Of a stretch of DNA of 46,684 bases, positions 16,464 through 24,334 are shown piece by piece. A program made the translations under genes and the position numbers. Below the pieces are notes generated by a model. The model had not been told where the DNA came from. It saw nothing but the letters and a program-made list of their open reading frames with translations, and did not search any database. Source of the stretch: Treponema sp. (GTDB lineage Bacteria > Spirochaetota > Spirochaetia > Treponematales > Treponemataceae); assembly GCA_014804005.1 (NCBI GenBank), contig JAAVAP010000019.1, positions 16,916 to 63,599 on the forward strand. The letters are read 5' to 3'. How positions within the stretch are numbered: position 1 is the stretch's first letter; each line of letters begins with the position of its first letter.

Positions 16464-17210
16464 TCACTTCTTACCGATATTTGTAGCGGACAAAGAACGC
16501 GCCGCGTTTTCCTCCACGAATTTCTGCCAAGCTTCAGGCTCGGGAATTTCAAAACGCAATTTTTCCTTTGTAAAAGGATGCTCGAATTCCAAAAGCCTCG
16601 CGTGCAACGCGAGCCTTCCAAAAGGATTTGTTTTGGCGCGATAATTTTTGTCGCCCGCAAGCGGATAGCCTTCGCTTGCCAAATGCGCGCGAATTTGATT
16701 CTTTCTTCCCGTATTCAAATTCAATTCAAACAAAGTGTAATTCTTTCCGCGCCGAATAATCTCGTAATCCATAATCGCGCTCACGGTTTTAAAACTTTCC
16801 CCCTCCTTTGGAACGAACGCCAAATTATACGCATTGTAGGCAAGCGGCCTTGAAATCGTGCCGGATTCGGGCAGTACGGCGCGGGCGTTTTTCGGATTCT
16901 CGGCGACGGCACGATACGTTCTAGCCGTGACAATTTTTTGCCAGCCGTCCATAATTATTTTTTTTGCATTTTCATTCAAGGCGAACATCATCACGCCCGA
17001 AGTGTCGCGGTCAAGTCGATGCACGGCGAACGGCTTGTGCTTCGCGGAATAAGTTCCGTTTTTTCGCATAACCTGCTCTAGCAAGTCAAGCGCGGTTTTC
17101 GCGCGGCATCCCTCGTAAGGAACGCTCAACAAATTTTCTGGCTTGAAAATCACGGCGAGATTTTTGTCTTGGTAAAGAATTTGGATTCTGCTTTGCGGAT
17201 TTTTTCTCAT
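16464..17210 (-). CDS. RluA-family RNA pseudouridine synthase
   Basis: 248 aa. Catalytic motif HRLDRDTSGVMMFA (about 76-89; the Asp is the nucleophile), and the family segments LAVIFKPENLLSVP, TARTYRAV and TGRKNQIRAHLASEGYPLAGD. It lacks the N-terminal S4 domain found in RluC/RluD, so it resembles RluA/TruC-like single-domain enzymes. The target uridine in rRNA or tRNA cannot be read from sequence. Its promoter is near-consensus, with a -10 box 6 nt from the ATG and no Shine-Dalgarno. Confidence 0.92.
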   Translation of the reverse strand: MRKNPQSRIQILYQDKNLAVIFKPENLLSVPYEGCRAKTALDLLEQVMRKNGTYSAKHKPFAVHRLDRDTSGVMMFALNENAKKIIMDGWQKIVTARTYRAVAENPKNARAVLPESGTISRPLAYNAYNLAFVPKEGESFKTVSAIMDYEIIRRGKNYTLFELNLNTGRKNQIRAHLASEGYPLAGDKNYRAKTNPFGRLALHARLLEFEHPFTKEKLRFEIPEPEAWQKFVEENAARSLSATNIGKK

Positions 17211-17216
17211 CGGAAA

Positions 17217-17245
17217 ATTATATCACAATGAAATTTTCTTGACAA
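17217..17245 (-). promoter_or_regulatory. Promoter of the pseudouridine synthase gene, leaderless
   Basis: Minus strand: -35 TTGTCA (17245-17240, 5 of 6), exactly 17-nt spacer, -10 TATAAT (17222-17217), 6 nt, then ATG 17210. Confidence 0.8.
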
Positions 17246-17344
17246 TGTTCCGCTTAAAAAAATGAATGCACATTCTCAACGCCGCTTTTTCACGCGAAAA
17301 ATTCTCGATTGCAACAACAAGATTTTTTTGATAATATGAAACCG

Positions 17345-17935
17345 ATGAAAAAAGCAAAAACTAAGATCGGATTTTTCGTCGCGCTACTTCTTGCATTTTT
17401 TTGTTTTAGCGGCAATTCCGAAACTTTCGCGGGCAGACACATTTTTTCTCTCGACTTCGGCTACTTGCATACAGGCTTCAAAAACAACGGCTGGGGACTT
17501 GGATTCGCCTACGAAATTCAGTGCTTTGATTTTCTTTCGGTGCGTCCGAAAATCTCAAACATGATGCTTTGGCCAAAAAATTACGATGTCGTCGTGACGA
17601 CCTTCGGCACTGGCTGCGACGTTTTGTTCTATCCATTTTTTCAAGGACTTGAAGGGCCGTATCTTGGGGGCGGAATCGGAATGGAATTGGTGATGTTCAA
17701 AACTCCGCTTCCGATTGAGAACGAAATCGCCCTGACGGCAACGCCAATATTGGGCTGGAAATTCTCAATTTTCGACTACGTTTTTTTGGACGCATTTTTC
17801 GGATACAGAATCTTGATGAATGAAAAATATTTTTCCAGCGATGATGTGGCAAAATCATACAGGAACAAATTTAAGTGGGGAATAAAATTCAAAATCAACT
17901 TGAAGAAAATTTTCGGCAAGATTAAAGGCGATTGA
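17345..17935 (+). CDS. Small exported, probably outer-membrane beta-barrel protein
   Basis: 196 aa from ATG 17345. In-frame ATG 17336 and TTG 17309 are alternatives, but 17345 gives a compact signal peptide and lies 7 nt behind a plausible -10 (TAATAT 17332-17337, -35 TTGCAA 17309-17314, 17-nt spacer). Signal peptide MKKAKTKIGFFVALLLAFFC ends near TFA. The mature part has about eight alternating strands: HIFSLDFGYLHTGF, GLGFAYEIQ, GPYLGGGIGMELVMF, ALTATPILGWKFS, then Y-V-F-L-D-A-F-F-G-Y-R, and finally the basic KFKWGIKFKINLKK. The size fits an 8-strand barrel. No named family is recognised. Confidence 0.65.
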   Translation: MKKAKTKIGFFVALLLAFFCFSGNSETFAGRHIFSLDFGYLHTGFKNNGWGLGFAYEIQCFDFLSVRPKISNMMLWPKNYDVVVTTFGTGCDVLFYPFFQGLEGPYLGGGIGMELVMFKTPLPIENEIALTATPILGWKFSIFDYVFLDAFFGYRILMNEKYFSSDDVAKSYRNKFKWGIKFKINLKKIFGKIKGD

Positions 17936-18093
17936 TTTTGCGCTCGGACGGATTTCGCTTTTTTGGATCGCGGCGATAGAATCATTTCGCAAGCGCCGAC
18001 AATAATTTTCATTCTGTTCAGACATTTTTCATGGTGCCCATCTTCGATGAAGCGAGCCGGCGCGAACTGTCAGAACGAAGGCGCGGAACATAA

Positions 18094-18137
18094 AAAATCC
18101 CATACGAAGCAGGAAACCTGACGTATGGGATTTTACT
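18094..18137. terminator. Bidirectional terminator between convergent genes
   Basis: AAAATCCCATACG and CGTATGGGATTTT form a 13-bp stem. The inner CAGG-AAA-CCTG forms a second stem inside the loop. T-runs exist on both strands (TTTTT on minus). It serves the 17345 gene and the HU gene. The rest of 17936-18274 holds no gene; a perfect inverted repeat AAATCAAT/ATTGATTT lies near 18180-18198. Confidence 0.85.
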
Positions 18138-18274
18138 TTTTGTACGGCAAGCACTCACATTTACGGACGCTTAAGCCTCAAATCAATATAATTGATTTCA
18201 AATAATTTTGAAGTTTTAAGTCTTTTCGGACTGATATTGGGTACATTTTTTTCCGCTACGCCAAGAAGCTGTAC

Positions 18275-18649
18275 CTACTTCCTTGTGTAGCCCACATCAG
18301 ACAGCTCTTTCTTAAGCTCGGCACTCGGCATAAAGAGCACGCGAACGTTCTTAATATCTCTAGAACTCACGTCGTCTTCGCTTACTTGCCCAACAGAACT
18401 GAATGAGAGCTTGAAAATTCCAAACTTGTTCAGTCTGATGCGGTTTGAGTTTTTCAGATGCTGCGGTATCTTATCCAAGAAACTCTCGATAACTGCCACA
18501 ATGTCTGCCGGTGTCAGCGTGCATGACTTGGAAATTTCTTTCGCCAAATCATTGACGTCGATTTCTTCGCCATACGCCGCCATAGCGTAATACTTAGAAT
18601 CACTCTTGCGATCAAGAGGATTCTTCCTAGTTGTTATAGAATACATCAT
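18275..18649 (-). CDS. HU-family DNA-binding protein, Bacteroidota (HU-HIG-like) type
   Basis: 124 aa. The pattern Y-S-I-T-T-R-K-N-P, then S-K-Y-Y-A-M-A, then V-N-D-L-A-K-E-I-S-K-S-C-T-L-T-P-A-D-I, followed by R-I-R-L-N-K-F-G-I-F-K-L-S-F-S-S and V-R-V-L-F-M-P, is that of the long HU-like proteins abundant in Bacteroidota. It is not that of the 90-aa HU of most bacteria. It presumably bends or bridges DNA; the basic beta-arm is shorter and less basic than in true HU. Shine-Dalgarno AAGGAG 9 nt before the ATG. A sigma-70 promoter lies about 110-140 nt upstream, and a five-unit palindrome array lies directly behind that promoter. Transfer from Bacteroidota is possible but not proven here. Confidence 0.85.
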   Translation of the reverse strand: MMYSITTRKNPLDRKSDSKYYAMAAYGEEIDVNDLAKEISKSCTLTPADIVAVIESFLDKIPQHLKNSNRIRLNKFGIFKLSFSSVGQVSEDDVSSRDIKNVRVLFMPSAELKKELSDVGYTRK

Positions 18650-18759
18650 AATGTATTACTCCTTGTAAAGAAAATTTGAAGTACTCGATAAGCACCTCCG
18701 CTAGCATATTTGTCGAGGCCCAAACGAACCCCATATCTTCGGCCGAAAGATACAACTTT

Positions 18760-18788
18760 AAAATAACAAAAATTTTTTAAATCGTCAA
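18760..18788 (-). promoter_or_regulatory. sigma-70 promoter of the HU-like gene
   Basis: Minus strand: -35 TTGACG (18788-18783), 17-nt spacer, -10 TATTTT (18765-18760). The leader is about 100 nt and includes a near-perfect TATCTT-CGG/CCG-AAGATA hairpin. Confidence 0.7.
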
Positions 18789-18811
18789 ATTTTTTTTTCG
18801 GAATTTTGCCA

Positions 18812-18915
18812 AAAACGCACTGCGTTTTGTGTGAAAACTCACTGCGTTTTAAAAAAAACGTACTGCGTTTTTACCTAAAACGTACTGCGTTTTCGCAACA
18901 AACGCACTGCGTTTT
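18812..18915. repeat. Five-unit, 22-bp-period palindrome array upstream of the HU-like promoter
   Basis: Units start at 18812, 18834, 18855, 18877 and 18899. The consensus is the 17-bp palindrome AAAACGCA-C-TGCGTTTT. Unit 1 is perfect. The right arm ACTGCGTTTT is invariant in all five; the left arm has a single change in units 2-5. Spacers are 4-5 nt of unrelated sequence. The period of 21-22 bp is two helical turns, so all units face the same side of the DNA. The rest of the 18650-19134 gap holds the HU promoter and leader and, from 18916 on, nothing recognisable. Confidence 0.9.
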
Positions 18916-19134
18916 TACCGAATTCGCGAAATTCCTTGCAAAAACACAAAAAAATCCACGACAGATTATGTTAAACAGAATTTATAAAGTCCATTTATGC
19001 GAAACTGGTGCGGCGAAACTTCGAGCACACTATTGTACATGCATTGGAATGGTGGCTATTTTTCGTTATTTTTGTGCCACGGAATTATTTTCCCGCGCTT
19101 GCAAAGCCATGCGTTCTGCGCAATACTTGCGGGT

Positions 19135-20583
19135 TCAAATCCTGTTTTCCACGCAAGTTTCTTTTTTGTTTAAAAACAGTCCATATATTATTGCCGTAAT
19201 GTCGGCGAGCAGCCAGCCGATTGGAATTGCCATCCAAATACTTATTTCGCCGATGTTCGTGAAGCAAACCAAAATATACGAAAGTGCCACGCGAACTCCG
19301 AGCGAAATGACCGTGAGAACAATCGACATAACGGGTCTGTTGATTGCGCGGTAATAACCGTAAAACATAAAAAGCAAGCCTATTCCGATGTAACACGCGC
19401 CCTCTATGCGCAGATATTTTACGCCGATTGCAATTACCGCGACATTCCCCGCGTCGATAAATATTTTCATTAACTGATTTGCAAACAAGCAAACTACAAC
19501 GCTAATCACTGCGCAAAAGCAAACAACCATTAGCACCGCAGTCTTGACTCCTTTCTTTACGCGCTCTTTTTTTTGCGCGCCGTAATTTTGCGCGACGAAA
19601 GAAGAAAATGCGTTCCCGAAATCCTGAACGGGCGAATAGGCGAGCGTATCTATTTTTACGCCTGCCGCGAACGCCGCCATTACCGCCGTGCCGAAACTGT
19701 TCACCAAGCCCTGCACCATCAGAATGCCGAAATTCATAATCGACTGCTGAATGCAGGTCATTGAAGAAAGGCGCGACATTTCTTTGAAAGTATGCCTGTT
19801 CCATTTCATATCGGCTTTCCTTACGCGCAAGTTTCCGCCGAAAATAAAATAGTAAAGCGTTATTCCTATGCCCGAAACATACTGCGCGATGACAGTTGCC
19901 GCGGCCGCTCCCACTACTCCCCATTTGCAGAGGACAATAAAAACCAAATCGAGGACTACGTTCGTTATTGCGGAAACGGCGAGAAACGCCAAGGGAATTA
20001 CGGAGTTTCCGACGGAGCGCAAAAGATTTGAAAAAATATTATAGAGGAAAACGGCGAAAATGCCTGCAAAAATCACAAGCATATATTGCCTGAACATCGC
20101 CCGAATTTCTTCGGGAATATTCATCGTGCTCGTCAAAACGTTCAACAAAGCATAAGCAAGCGCATTCAATATTACCGCAACAATTAAAATTCCTATGAAA
20201 GAAATAAAGAAAGACTGCCTTATTCCGGCAAAATCCTTTTGCCCGAAGCGCATTGAAAAATAGACGCTTGCGCCCATGCAAAGTCCGATGATAATCGACG
20301 TGAGCAAAATCATTATCGTATAAGCCGAGCCGACTGCGGCAAGCGCGTTCTCTCCGAGATACTTGCCCACGACAATCGTATCGACGATATTGTAAAATTG
20401 CTGCAACAAATTGCCGAGCATCAGCGGCAACGCGAACAGAAAAAGTTTTTTCGGTATCGAGCCTTCCGTCAAGTCTACAGTTCTTTTGATTTTTATTTTC
20501 GACACTTCAAGCGCATCCCTTTCGCGTTTTTTCAGCCCGACATAGAATTGCTGATAAATTTTTCGGGCGAAGTTATTTATCAT
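19135..20583 (-). CDS. MATE-family multidrug/cation antiporter
   Basis: 482 aa, about 12 membrane helices in two homologous bundles after a basic N-terminal tail of about 35 residues. The MATE signatures are visible: P-L-M-L-G-N-L-L-Q-Q-F-Y-N-I-V-D-T-I-V-V-G (about 53-73), A-A-V-G-S-A-Y, and A-A-F-A-A-G-V-K-I-D with F-G-N-A-F-S-S-F-V-A-Q-N-Y-G in the second half. MATE pumps export cationic drugs or metabolites against Na+ or H+. No good Shine-Dalgarno is visible; ATAAATAAC follows the ATG. It sits among small accessory genes and a decayed gene. Confidence 0.92.
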   Translation of the reverse strand: MINNFARKIYQQFYVGLKKRERDALEVSKIKIKRTVDLTEGSIPKKLFLFALPLMLGNLLQQFYNIVDTIVVGKYLGENALAAVGSAYTIMILLTSIIIGLCMGASVYFSMRFGQKDFAGIRQSFFISFIGILIVAVILNALAYALLNVLTSTMNIPEEIRAMFRQYMLVIFAGIFAVFLYNIFSNLLRSVGNSVIPLAFLAVSAITNVVLDLVFIVLCKWGVVGAAAATVIAQYVSGIGITLYYFIFGGNLRVRKADMKWNRHTFKEMSRLSSMTCIQQSIMNFGILMVQGLVNSFGTAVMAAFAAGVKIDTLAYSPVQDFGNAFSSFVAQNYGAQKKERVKKGVKTAVLMVVCFCAVISVVVCLFANQLMKIFIDAGNVAVIAIGVKYLRIEGACYIGIGLLFMFYGYYRAINRPVMSIVLTVISLGVRVALSYILVCFTNIGEISIWMAIPIGWLLADITAIIYGLFLNKKETCVENRI

Positions 20584-20652
20584 AAAGCGAGTAAATTTTT
20601 GGTTTCCTATATTGCATGGCTTTTCGTTTCATCTATTTCAATCTATCATTTG

Positions 20653-20712
20653 CTACGCTTTGCGCGGCGGCATATAAAATTCCTTGCATTCTTTCTTATA
20701 ATCGAATGGCAT
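20653..20712 (-). pseudogene. N-terminal remnant of a GyrI-like domain protein
   Basis: A 19-codon frame reading MPFDYKKECKEFYMPPRKA then stop. D-Y-K-K-E-x-K-x-F-Y-M-P is the very characteristic N-terminus of bacterial GyrI-like small-molecule-binding domain proteins (usual length about 200 aa). The rest is missing and further stops follow in all directions toward the MATE gene. This is a deletion scar rather than a gene. The short match makes this an informed guess. Confidence 0.55.
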
Positions 20713-20745
20713 ACTGTTCCCACCATTTCCTTTTTAAATCATTTC

Positions 20746-21000
20746 TTATTTCAACGAATCGCTAAATTCTTTCAGATCCGATTTCGTTTCTTTGGAAAGA
20801 CAATTGAATTCCTTGTTTTGAATCGCGCCTTCCAGCGTATAAAGATGCACCAAGCACACTTGCGGATATTTTGTTTTCAGACGGAAGAACGCTTCCTTCG
20901 AGCCGAGTTCGGCCAACTTTTCGGCGCAATCAATTTCCACGCTTTTCAGTTTGCTTGCAATTTCCTTTCCGATATTCGGCAATGTCGTTAAGTCCGTCAT
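20746..21000 (-). CDS. TfoX/Sxy C-terminal domain protein
   Basis: 84 aa. Reads as a stand-alone TfoX C-terminal domain: L-P-N-I-G-K-E-I-A-S-K-L helix-hairpin-helix-like start, then C-A-E-K-L-A-E-L-G-S-K-E-A-F-F-R-L, and C-L-V-H-L-Y-T-L-E-G-A-I. These are the conserved elements of the family related to the competence regulator Sxy. Competence itself is not implied, since such short proteins are common in non-competent bacteria. GTGAG lies 7 nt before the ATG. It follows the pyridoxamine-oxidase-fold gene by 13 nt, so the two are probably co-transcribed. Confidence 0.85.
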   Translation of the reverse strand: MTDLTTLPNIGKEIASKLKSVEIDCAEKLAELGSKEAFFRLKTKYPQVCLVHLYTLEGAIQNKEFNCLSKETKSDLKEFSDSLK

Positions 21001-21013
21001 TTAAATCTCACTT

Positions 21014-21433
21014 TCAATTTGACAAATCAATCGTTTCAATTTTGAAATCGCAATAGCATTCGGCGGATTTGCATTTGAATTTCAAAACGCAGTAATCGGG
21101 ATCGGTAACGCCTTGCTTGTAAAACATTTTGTCGCCAGCACGCCAAATTTCGTCTTTCGTCGCTTGGTCGGTGCAGACTTCCATTTCGCCGATTATCGTC
21201 ACGCCCTGATATTTGAAGCGGCCGCGCTTGTAAAAGTAAACGCACGCCTTGTCGTTGGCGGAATATTGCTTGATTTTATTCGACGAAGTGTTTGTCGTAA
21301 AATAAATTTCGCCGTTTTCGATTTTTCGCGGCGCGAGCATTGCGCGGACTACGGGATAGCCTTGCTCATTGACGGAAGCGATGAACGCTGTTTTTTGTTC
21401 GGAAATAAATTGAAAGATTTGCGCCTTGTCCAT
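21014..21433 (-). CDS. Pyridoxamine 5'-phosphate oxidase-fold flavoprotein
   Basis: 139 aa from ATG 21433, chosen because GGAGAG lies 6 nt upstream; the frame is open to 21508 but without a better start. The split-barrel pattern is clear: F-I-A-S-V-N-E-Q-G-Y-P-V-V-R-A-M, then I-Y-F-T-T-N-T-S-S-N-K-I-K-Q-Y, then A-C-V-Y-F-Y and G-V-T-I-I-G-E-M-E-V. This is the FMN-binding general-stress/PNPOx-like subfamily, not the vitamin B6 enzyme proper. A small flavin or F420-type reductase role is likely; substrate unknown. Confidence 0.87.
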   Translation of the reverse strand: MDKAQIFQFISEQKTAFIASVNEQGYPVVRAMLAPRKIENGEIYFTTNTSSNKIKQYSANDKACVYFYKRGRFKYQGVTIIGEMEVCTDQATKDEIWRAGDKMFYKQGVTDPDYCVLKFKCKSAECYCDFKIETIDLSN

Positions 21434-21553
21434 AATTCTCTCCAAAATTTTCAAAATCTCGCGGGCGGCTTGTTCACGAAAAACGAAAGCCGTCCACGAG
21501 AATGTCAATAAAAAACACCTCGATGCAAATGTTGAAATATGAAAATCTCCGCG

Positions 21554-22651
21554 CTAGTCAAAAAATCCTTTTGCCTTCAAAAGTTCCGCGTTGAGGATTC
21601 CGCCCAAAGCCGCGCCGCGCTTTGTGTTGTGGCTGAGCGCGATGAACTTCACGTCAAACACATTGCATTTTCGAAGCCGCCCGATGACGCATGCCATTCC
21701 GCCTTCGGTTTCTCGGTCGCGCCGTGGTTGCGGGCGATTTTCTTCGTGTCGAATCACAATCGGATGCGCGGGCGCGCTCGGCAATTTCAATTCCTGCGGA
21801 ACGGAAGTGTATTCGCTCCAAACTTTTTCGATTTGCTCGAGAGTCGGCTTCTTGTCTTCGGGCAAATCAAATTCAAGCGAAACGCTCGCCGTGTGTCCGT
21901 CTATCACTGGGACGCGCGTGCATGTTGAAGAAACTATCGGAAGCGATGCGTTCACGATTTTTCCATCGCGCACTTCGCCCAAAATCTTGAGGCACTCGCG
22001 CTCGGTCTTTTCTTCTTCGCCACCGATGTAAGGCACGATGTTGTCAATCATGTCGAAACTTGAAACGCCAGGATAGCCCGCGCCCGACACAGCTTGAAGA
22101 GTCGTTACAATCATTCGGCGCACAGGAAAGCCTGCGCGAATGAGCGCGTGAAGAGGCATCATATAAGTTTGCAGGGAACAATTCGGCTTCACCGCGATAA
22201 AGCCCTTGTCCCAACCGCGCGACTTTTTTTGCGAGACGATGATGTCGAGATGATTAAAATTGATTTCAGGCACGAGCATTGGAACGTCGTCCGTCCAGCG
22301 ATTCGCGCTCGCGTTCGAAACGACAGGAATTCCTTCGGCGGCGTAGCGTTCTTCGAGCGCCTTGATTTCATCCTTTCCCATTTCCAACGCGGAAAAAACA
22401 AATCGGCATTTTCCCAAAGCAAGCGAAGCGTCGTTCGCGTCCTGCACGGTGAGATCTGCCACATCGTTTGGAATGTTTTCGCCAATGAGCCAGCGCGACG
22501 AAACCGCGTCTCGGTAAAGTTTGCCCGCAGAGCGCGGACTTGCCGCAACATAAGTTACGCGAAACCACGGATGATTTTCCAACAACTTTATGTATCGCTG
22601 CCCGACCATTCCCGTCGCGCCCAAAACTCCAACTGGTATTCTTTCAGACAT
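21554..22651 (-). CDS. asd: Aspartate-semialdehyde dehydrogenase, archaeal/fungal-type
   Basis: 365 aa. Reduces aspartyl phosphate to aspartate semialdehyde with NADPH, the branch point to lysine/diaminopimelate and threonine/methionine. N-terminal Rossmann motif VGVLGATGMVGQRYIKLL, catalytic Cys in VKPNCSLQTYMM (about residue 158), substrate region TTLQAVSGAGYPGV, and I-D-G-H-T-A-S-V. The long C-terminal S-H-N-T-K-R-G-A-A-L-G-G-I segment and overall length fit the archaeal/Chlamydia-type branch rather than the E. coli type. GGAGGG Shine-Dalgarno; 12 nt after dapA on the same strand, so dapA-asd form an operon supplying diaminopimelate or lysine. Confidence 0.96.
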   Translation of the reverse strand: MSERIPVGVLGATGMVGQRYIKLLENHPWFRVTYVAASPRSAGKLYRDAVSSRWLIGENIPNDVADLTVQDANDASLALGKCRFVFSALEMGKDEIKALEERYAAEGIPVVSNASANRWTDDVPMLVPEINFNHLDIIVSQKKSRGWDKGFIAVKPNCSLQTYMMPLHALIRAGFPVRRMIVTTLQAVSGAGYPGVSSFDMIDNIVPYIGGEEEKTERECLKILGEVRDGKIVNASLPIVSSTCTRVPVIDGHTASVSLEFDLPEDKKPTLEQIEKVWSEYTSVPQELKLPSAPAHPIVIRHEENRPQPRRDRETEGGMACVIGRLRKCNVFDVKFIALSHNTKRGAALGGILNAELLKAKGFFD

Positions 22652-22663
22652 TTTTCCCTCCTG

Positions 22664-23569
22664 TTAAATTCCGCTTTCTTGCAACGCGGCTTTGATGAAT
22701 TGCTTTCCGCCCTCGCTCACTTCCGAAAGTGGCGCGCGAACAGTTCCTGCCGGAAGTCCTTTCAAATTCATCGCGCATTTTATCGAAGAAGGATTTCCTT
22801 CAATCATTGACGCGCGGAATGTCGGCAAAAGTTTGTAGTGCAATTCCTTCGCCGCAGAAAAATCTCCGCGCAGGGCGGCATCCACCATCGCCTTCATTCG
22901 CTCGGGAGCGAGATTTGAAACGACAGAAATAATGCCGTCCCCTCCCAGCGCGAGCAAAGGAAGCGTGAGTGAATCGTCGCCGCTCATCACTGAAAATTCA
23001 GGTTTGCGCAATTTGATTTTTGCAATCACGTCCATCATTTGCTGGACATTTCCGCTCGCTTCTTTCACGCCGATCACGTTCGGCAGTTCCGCGATTTTTT
23101 CCAAAGTTTCCGTGGCGATGTTCACTCCGGTGCGTCCCTGAATATTGTACACGATGACCGGAACGCCCACGGCGCACACCGCCTCAAAGTGCTTTAAAAT
23201 TCCCGCCTGCGAAGGTTTATTGTAATAAGGCGTCACGACCAAAATTGCGTCTGCGCCCGCCTCCTTCGCCCTTTGAGCATAGCGAACCGCGTCGCGAGTA
23301 TTGTTGCTTCCCGCGCCGACCACGATTGGAACATAATTGCCGCTCGCATTTTTGTGAGCATCGCGTTCCGCAAAAATTATTTCGAGCATTTTGCGCTCTT
23401 CTTCTTCGTCGAGTGTCGGAGTTTCGCTCGTCGTGCCAAGCGGAACAAGTCCGTCTATTCCTGCCTTGAATTGATTTTTTATGTGCTCGCGGAATCCTTC
23501 AAAATCCACATCGCCGTTTTGTTTCATCGGTGTAATCAACGCCGTAAAAGTGCCCTTCAACTTGAACAT
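22664..23569 (-). CDS. dapA: 4-hydroxy-tetrahydrodipicolinate synthase
   Basis: 301 aa from ATG 23569 (GGAGG 5 nt upstream); the frame continues upstream to 23614 but has no ribosome-binding site there. TIM-barrel aldolase condensing pyruvate with aspartate semialdehyde. Motifs: GTFTALITPM at the start, G-L-V-P-L-G-T-T-S-E-T-P-T-L substrate loop, VVGAGSNNTRDAV, VYNIQGRTGVN (Gln in place of the usual Pro), and the Schiff-base Lys in I-G-V-K-E-A-S-G-N (about 168). The downstream asd makes its substrate. Confidence 0.97.
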   Translation of the reverse strand: MFKLKGTFTALITPMKQNGDVDFEGFREHIKNQFKAGIDGLVPLGTTSETPTLDEEEERKMLEIIFAERDAHKNASGNYVPIVVGAGSNNTRDAVRYAQRAKEAGADAILVVTPYYNKPSQAGILKHFEAVCAVGVPVIVYNIQGRTGVNIATETLEKIAELPNVIGVKEASGNVQQMMDVIAKIKLRKPEFSVMSGDDSLTLPLLALGGDGIISVVSNLAPERMKAMVDAALRGDFSAAKELHYKLLPTFRASMIEGNPSSIKCAMNLKGLPAGTVRAPLSEVSEGGKQFIKAALQESGI

Positions 23570-23657
23570 AATTCCTCCATAAAAAATGAAATTGACGACT
23601 GGTTTGCATCGCAAATTTCAATTTCAGGCAAAACAAATCGCTTGCCGCATTTTGCTG

Positions 23658-23686
23658 ATGATACATCTTTTCGAAAAAAAATTCAA
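23658..23686 (-). promoter_or_regulatory. Promoter of dapA-asd
   Basis: Minus strand: -35 TTGAAT (23686-23681), 17-nt spacer, -10 TATCAT (23663-23658). The leader is about 80 nt and no lysine riboswitch is recognisable in it. Confidence 0.65.
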
Positions 23687-23716
23687 TAGTATTTAAAATT
23701 GTCGTTAAAATGGAAT

Positions 23717-23790
23717 GCAAGTCCTTGGCTTGCTAACGAGTTCTGCATCGCGCGTCAAACCTCGCGTGTCAATTTCAACTTTACATTTCC
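23717..23790. repeat. Hairpin-array intergenic element between divergent dapA and a membrane protein gene
   Basis: GCAAGTCC-TT-GGCTTGC hairpin (23717-23733) followed by AACGAGTTCTGCATCGCGCG and TCAACTTTA. It is clearly related to the 14558-14600 element. The 323-nt gap 23570-23892 otherwise holds only the two divergent promoters. Confidence 0.65.
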
Positions 23791-23805
23791 TTTCTTAAAA
23801 AAATA

Positions 23806-23834
23806 TTGAGCAAACTCGCATTTTGTGCTATAAT
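23806..23834 (+). promoter_or_regulatory. sigma-70 promoter of the 23893 membrane protein and probably aroC
   Basis: -35 TTGAGC (23806-23811), 17-nt spacer, extended -10 TGCTATAAT (hexamer 23829-23834). It gives a leader of about 50 nt with a normal Shine-Dalgarno, unlike the leaderless genes. Confidence 0.75.
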
Positions 23835-23892
23835 TTCAAAATCAAATTCGCATTGAATTTGCGTAAAATAAAATTTGCTTTTGGAGAAGAAA

Positions 23893-24309
23893 ATGGCAAA
23901 GCAGCAAAGGACTTGGGGAATTTTCATTTCGCAATTGGCGCTGGCTCTTTATTTTATCGTAACGGCGTTCTGCTTGATCACGCGGGAAGGCAGTTCAATT
24001 TCCAGCGCGGAAATCGAAGCGATCACGCGCGTTTTCGGAAAGGGCGCATATACCGTGAATGTGATTGTCGGAATCGTGCTTTTGTTGTGCGGAATAATGT
24101 TCGCGCTCAAAGCGTTCGGAATGGACTTCGGCAAATTCGATGACGCTTTCAAATACATTACGCTCGTGCTTTGGATTGTAATCACCGTCATCACGCTGAT
24201 TTTTTACATCGGCGATTTCAAGTCGATCATGGTTTTGCATTGGCTTTTGGCTTTGGCGAAAAATGCGCTCATCATCGGCGGAATTCTTTTGATTAAAAAT
24301 GGAAAATAA
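23893..24309 (+). CDS. Four-helix membrane protein of unknown function
   Basis: 138 aa from ATG 23893 (GGAGA 7 nt upstream). Hydrophobic segments at about 9-30, 55-78, 88-105 and 112-134 suggest four membrane helices, with the short loop FGMDFGKFDDAFKY in the middle. The ends are N-terminal basic and C-terminal I-K-N-G-K. No family is recognised; DoxX-like small membrane proteins have a similar layout but the signature residues are absent. It shares its transcript with aroC, 25 nt downstream. Confidence 0.75.
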   Translation: MAKQQRTWGIFISQLALALYFIVTAFCLITREGSSISSAEIEAITRVFGKGAYTVNVIVGIVLLLCGIMFALKAFGMDFGKFDDAFKYITLVLWIVITVITLIFYIGDFKSIMVLHWLLALAKNALIIGGILLIKNGK

Positions 24310-24334
24310 GCGCAGAATTTAAATTGGAGAAAAA

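Noticed and set aside
18812..18915. CRISPR array
   Set aside because: The repeats are 17-bp palindromes with 4-5-nt spacers, and no cas genes are present. Spacers of that length are not CRISPR spacers.
19121..19155. GGGTTCAAATCC resembling a tRNA T-arm near the MATE gene end
   Set aside because: No matching acceptor, D or anticodon arms could be built at normal distances on either strand. The match overlaps the last codons of the MATE gene.
18806..19354. 182-codon frame across the palindrome array
   Set aside because: It crosses repeats and overlaps the MATE gene antisense, with no family resemblance. The array is better explained as DNA-binding sites.
23570..23657. Lysine riboswitch ahead of dapA-asd
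   Set aside because: The leader is only about 80 nt and lacks the conserved L-box core, so no riboswitch is supported.
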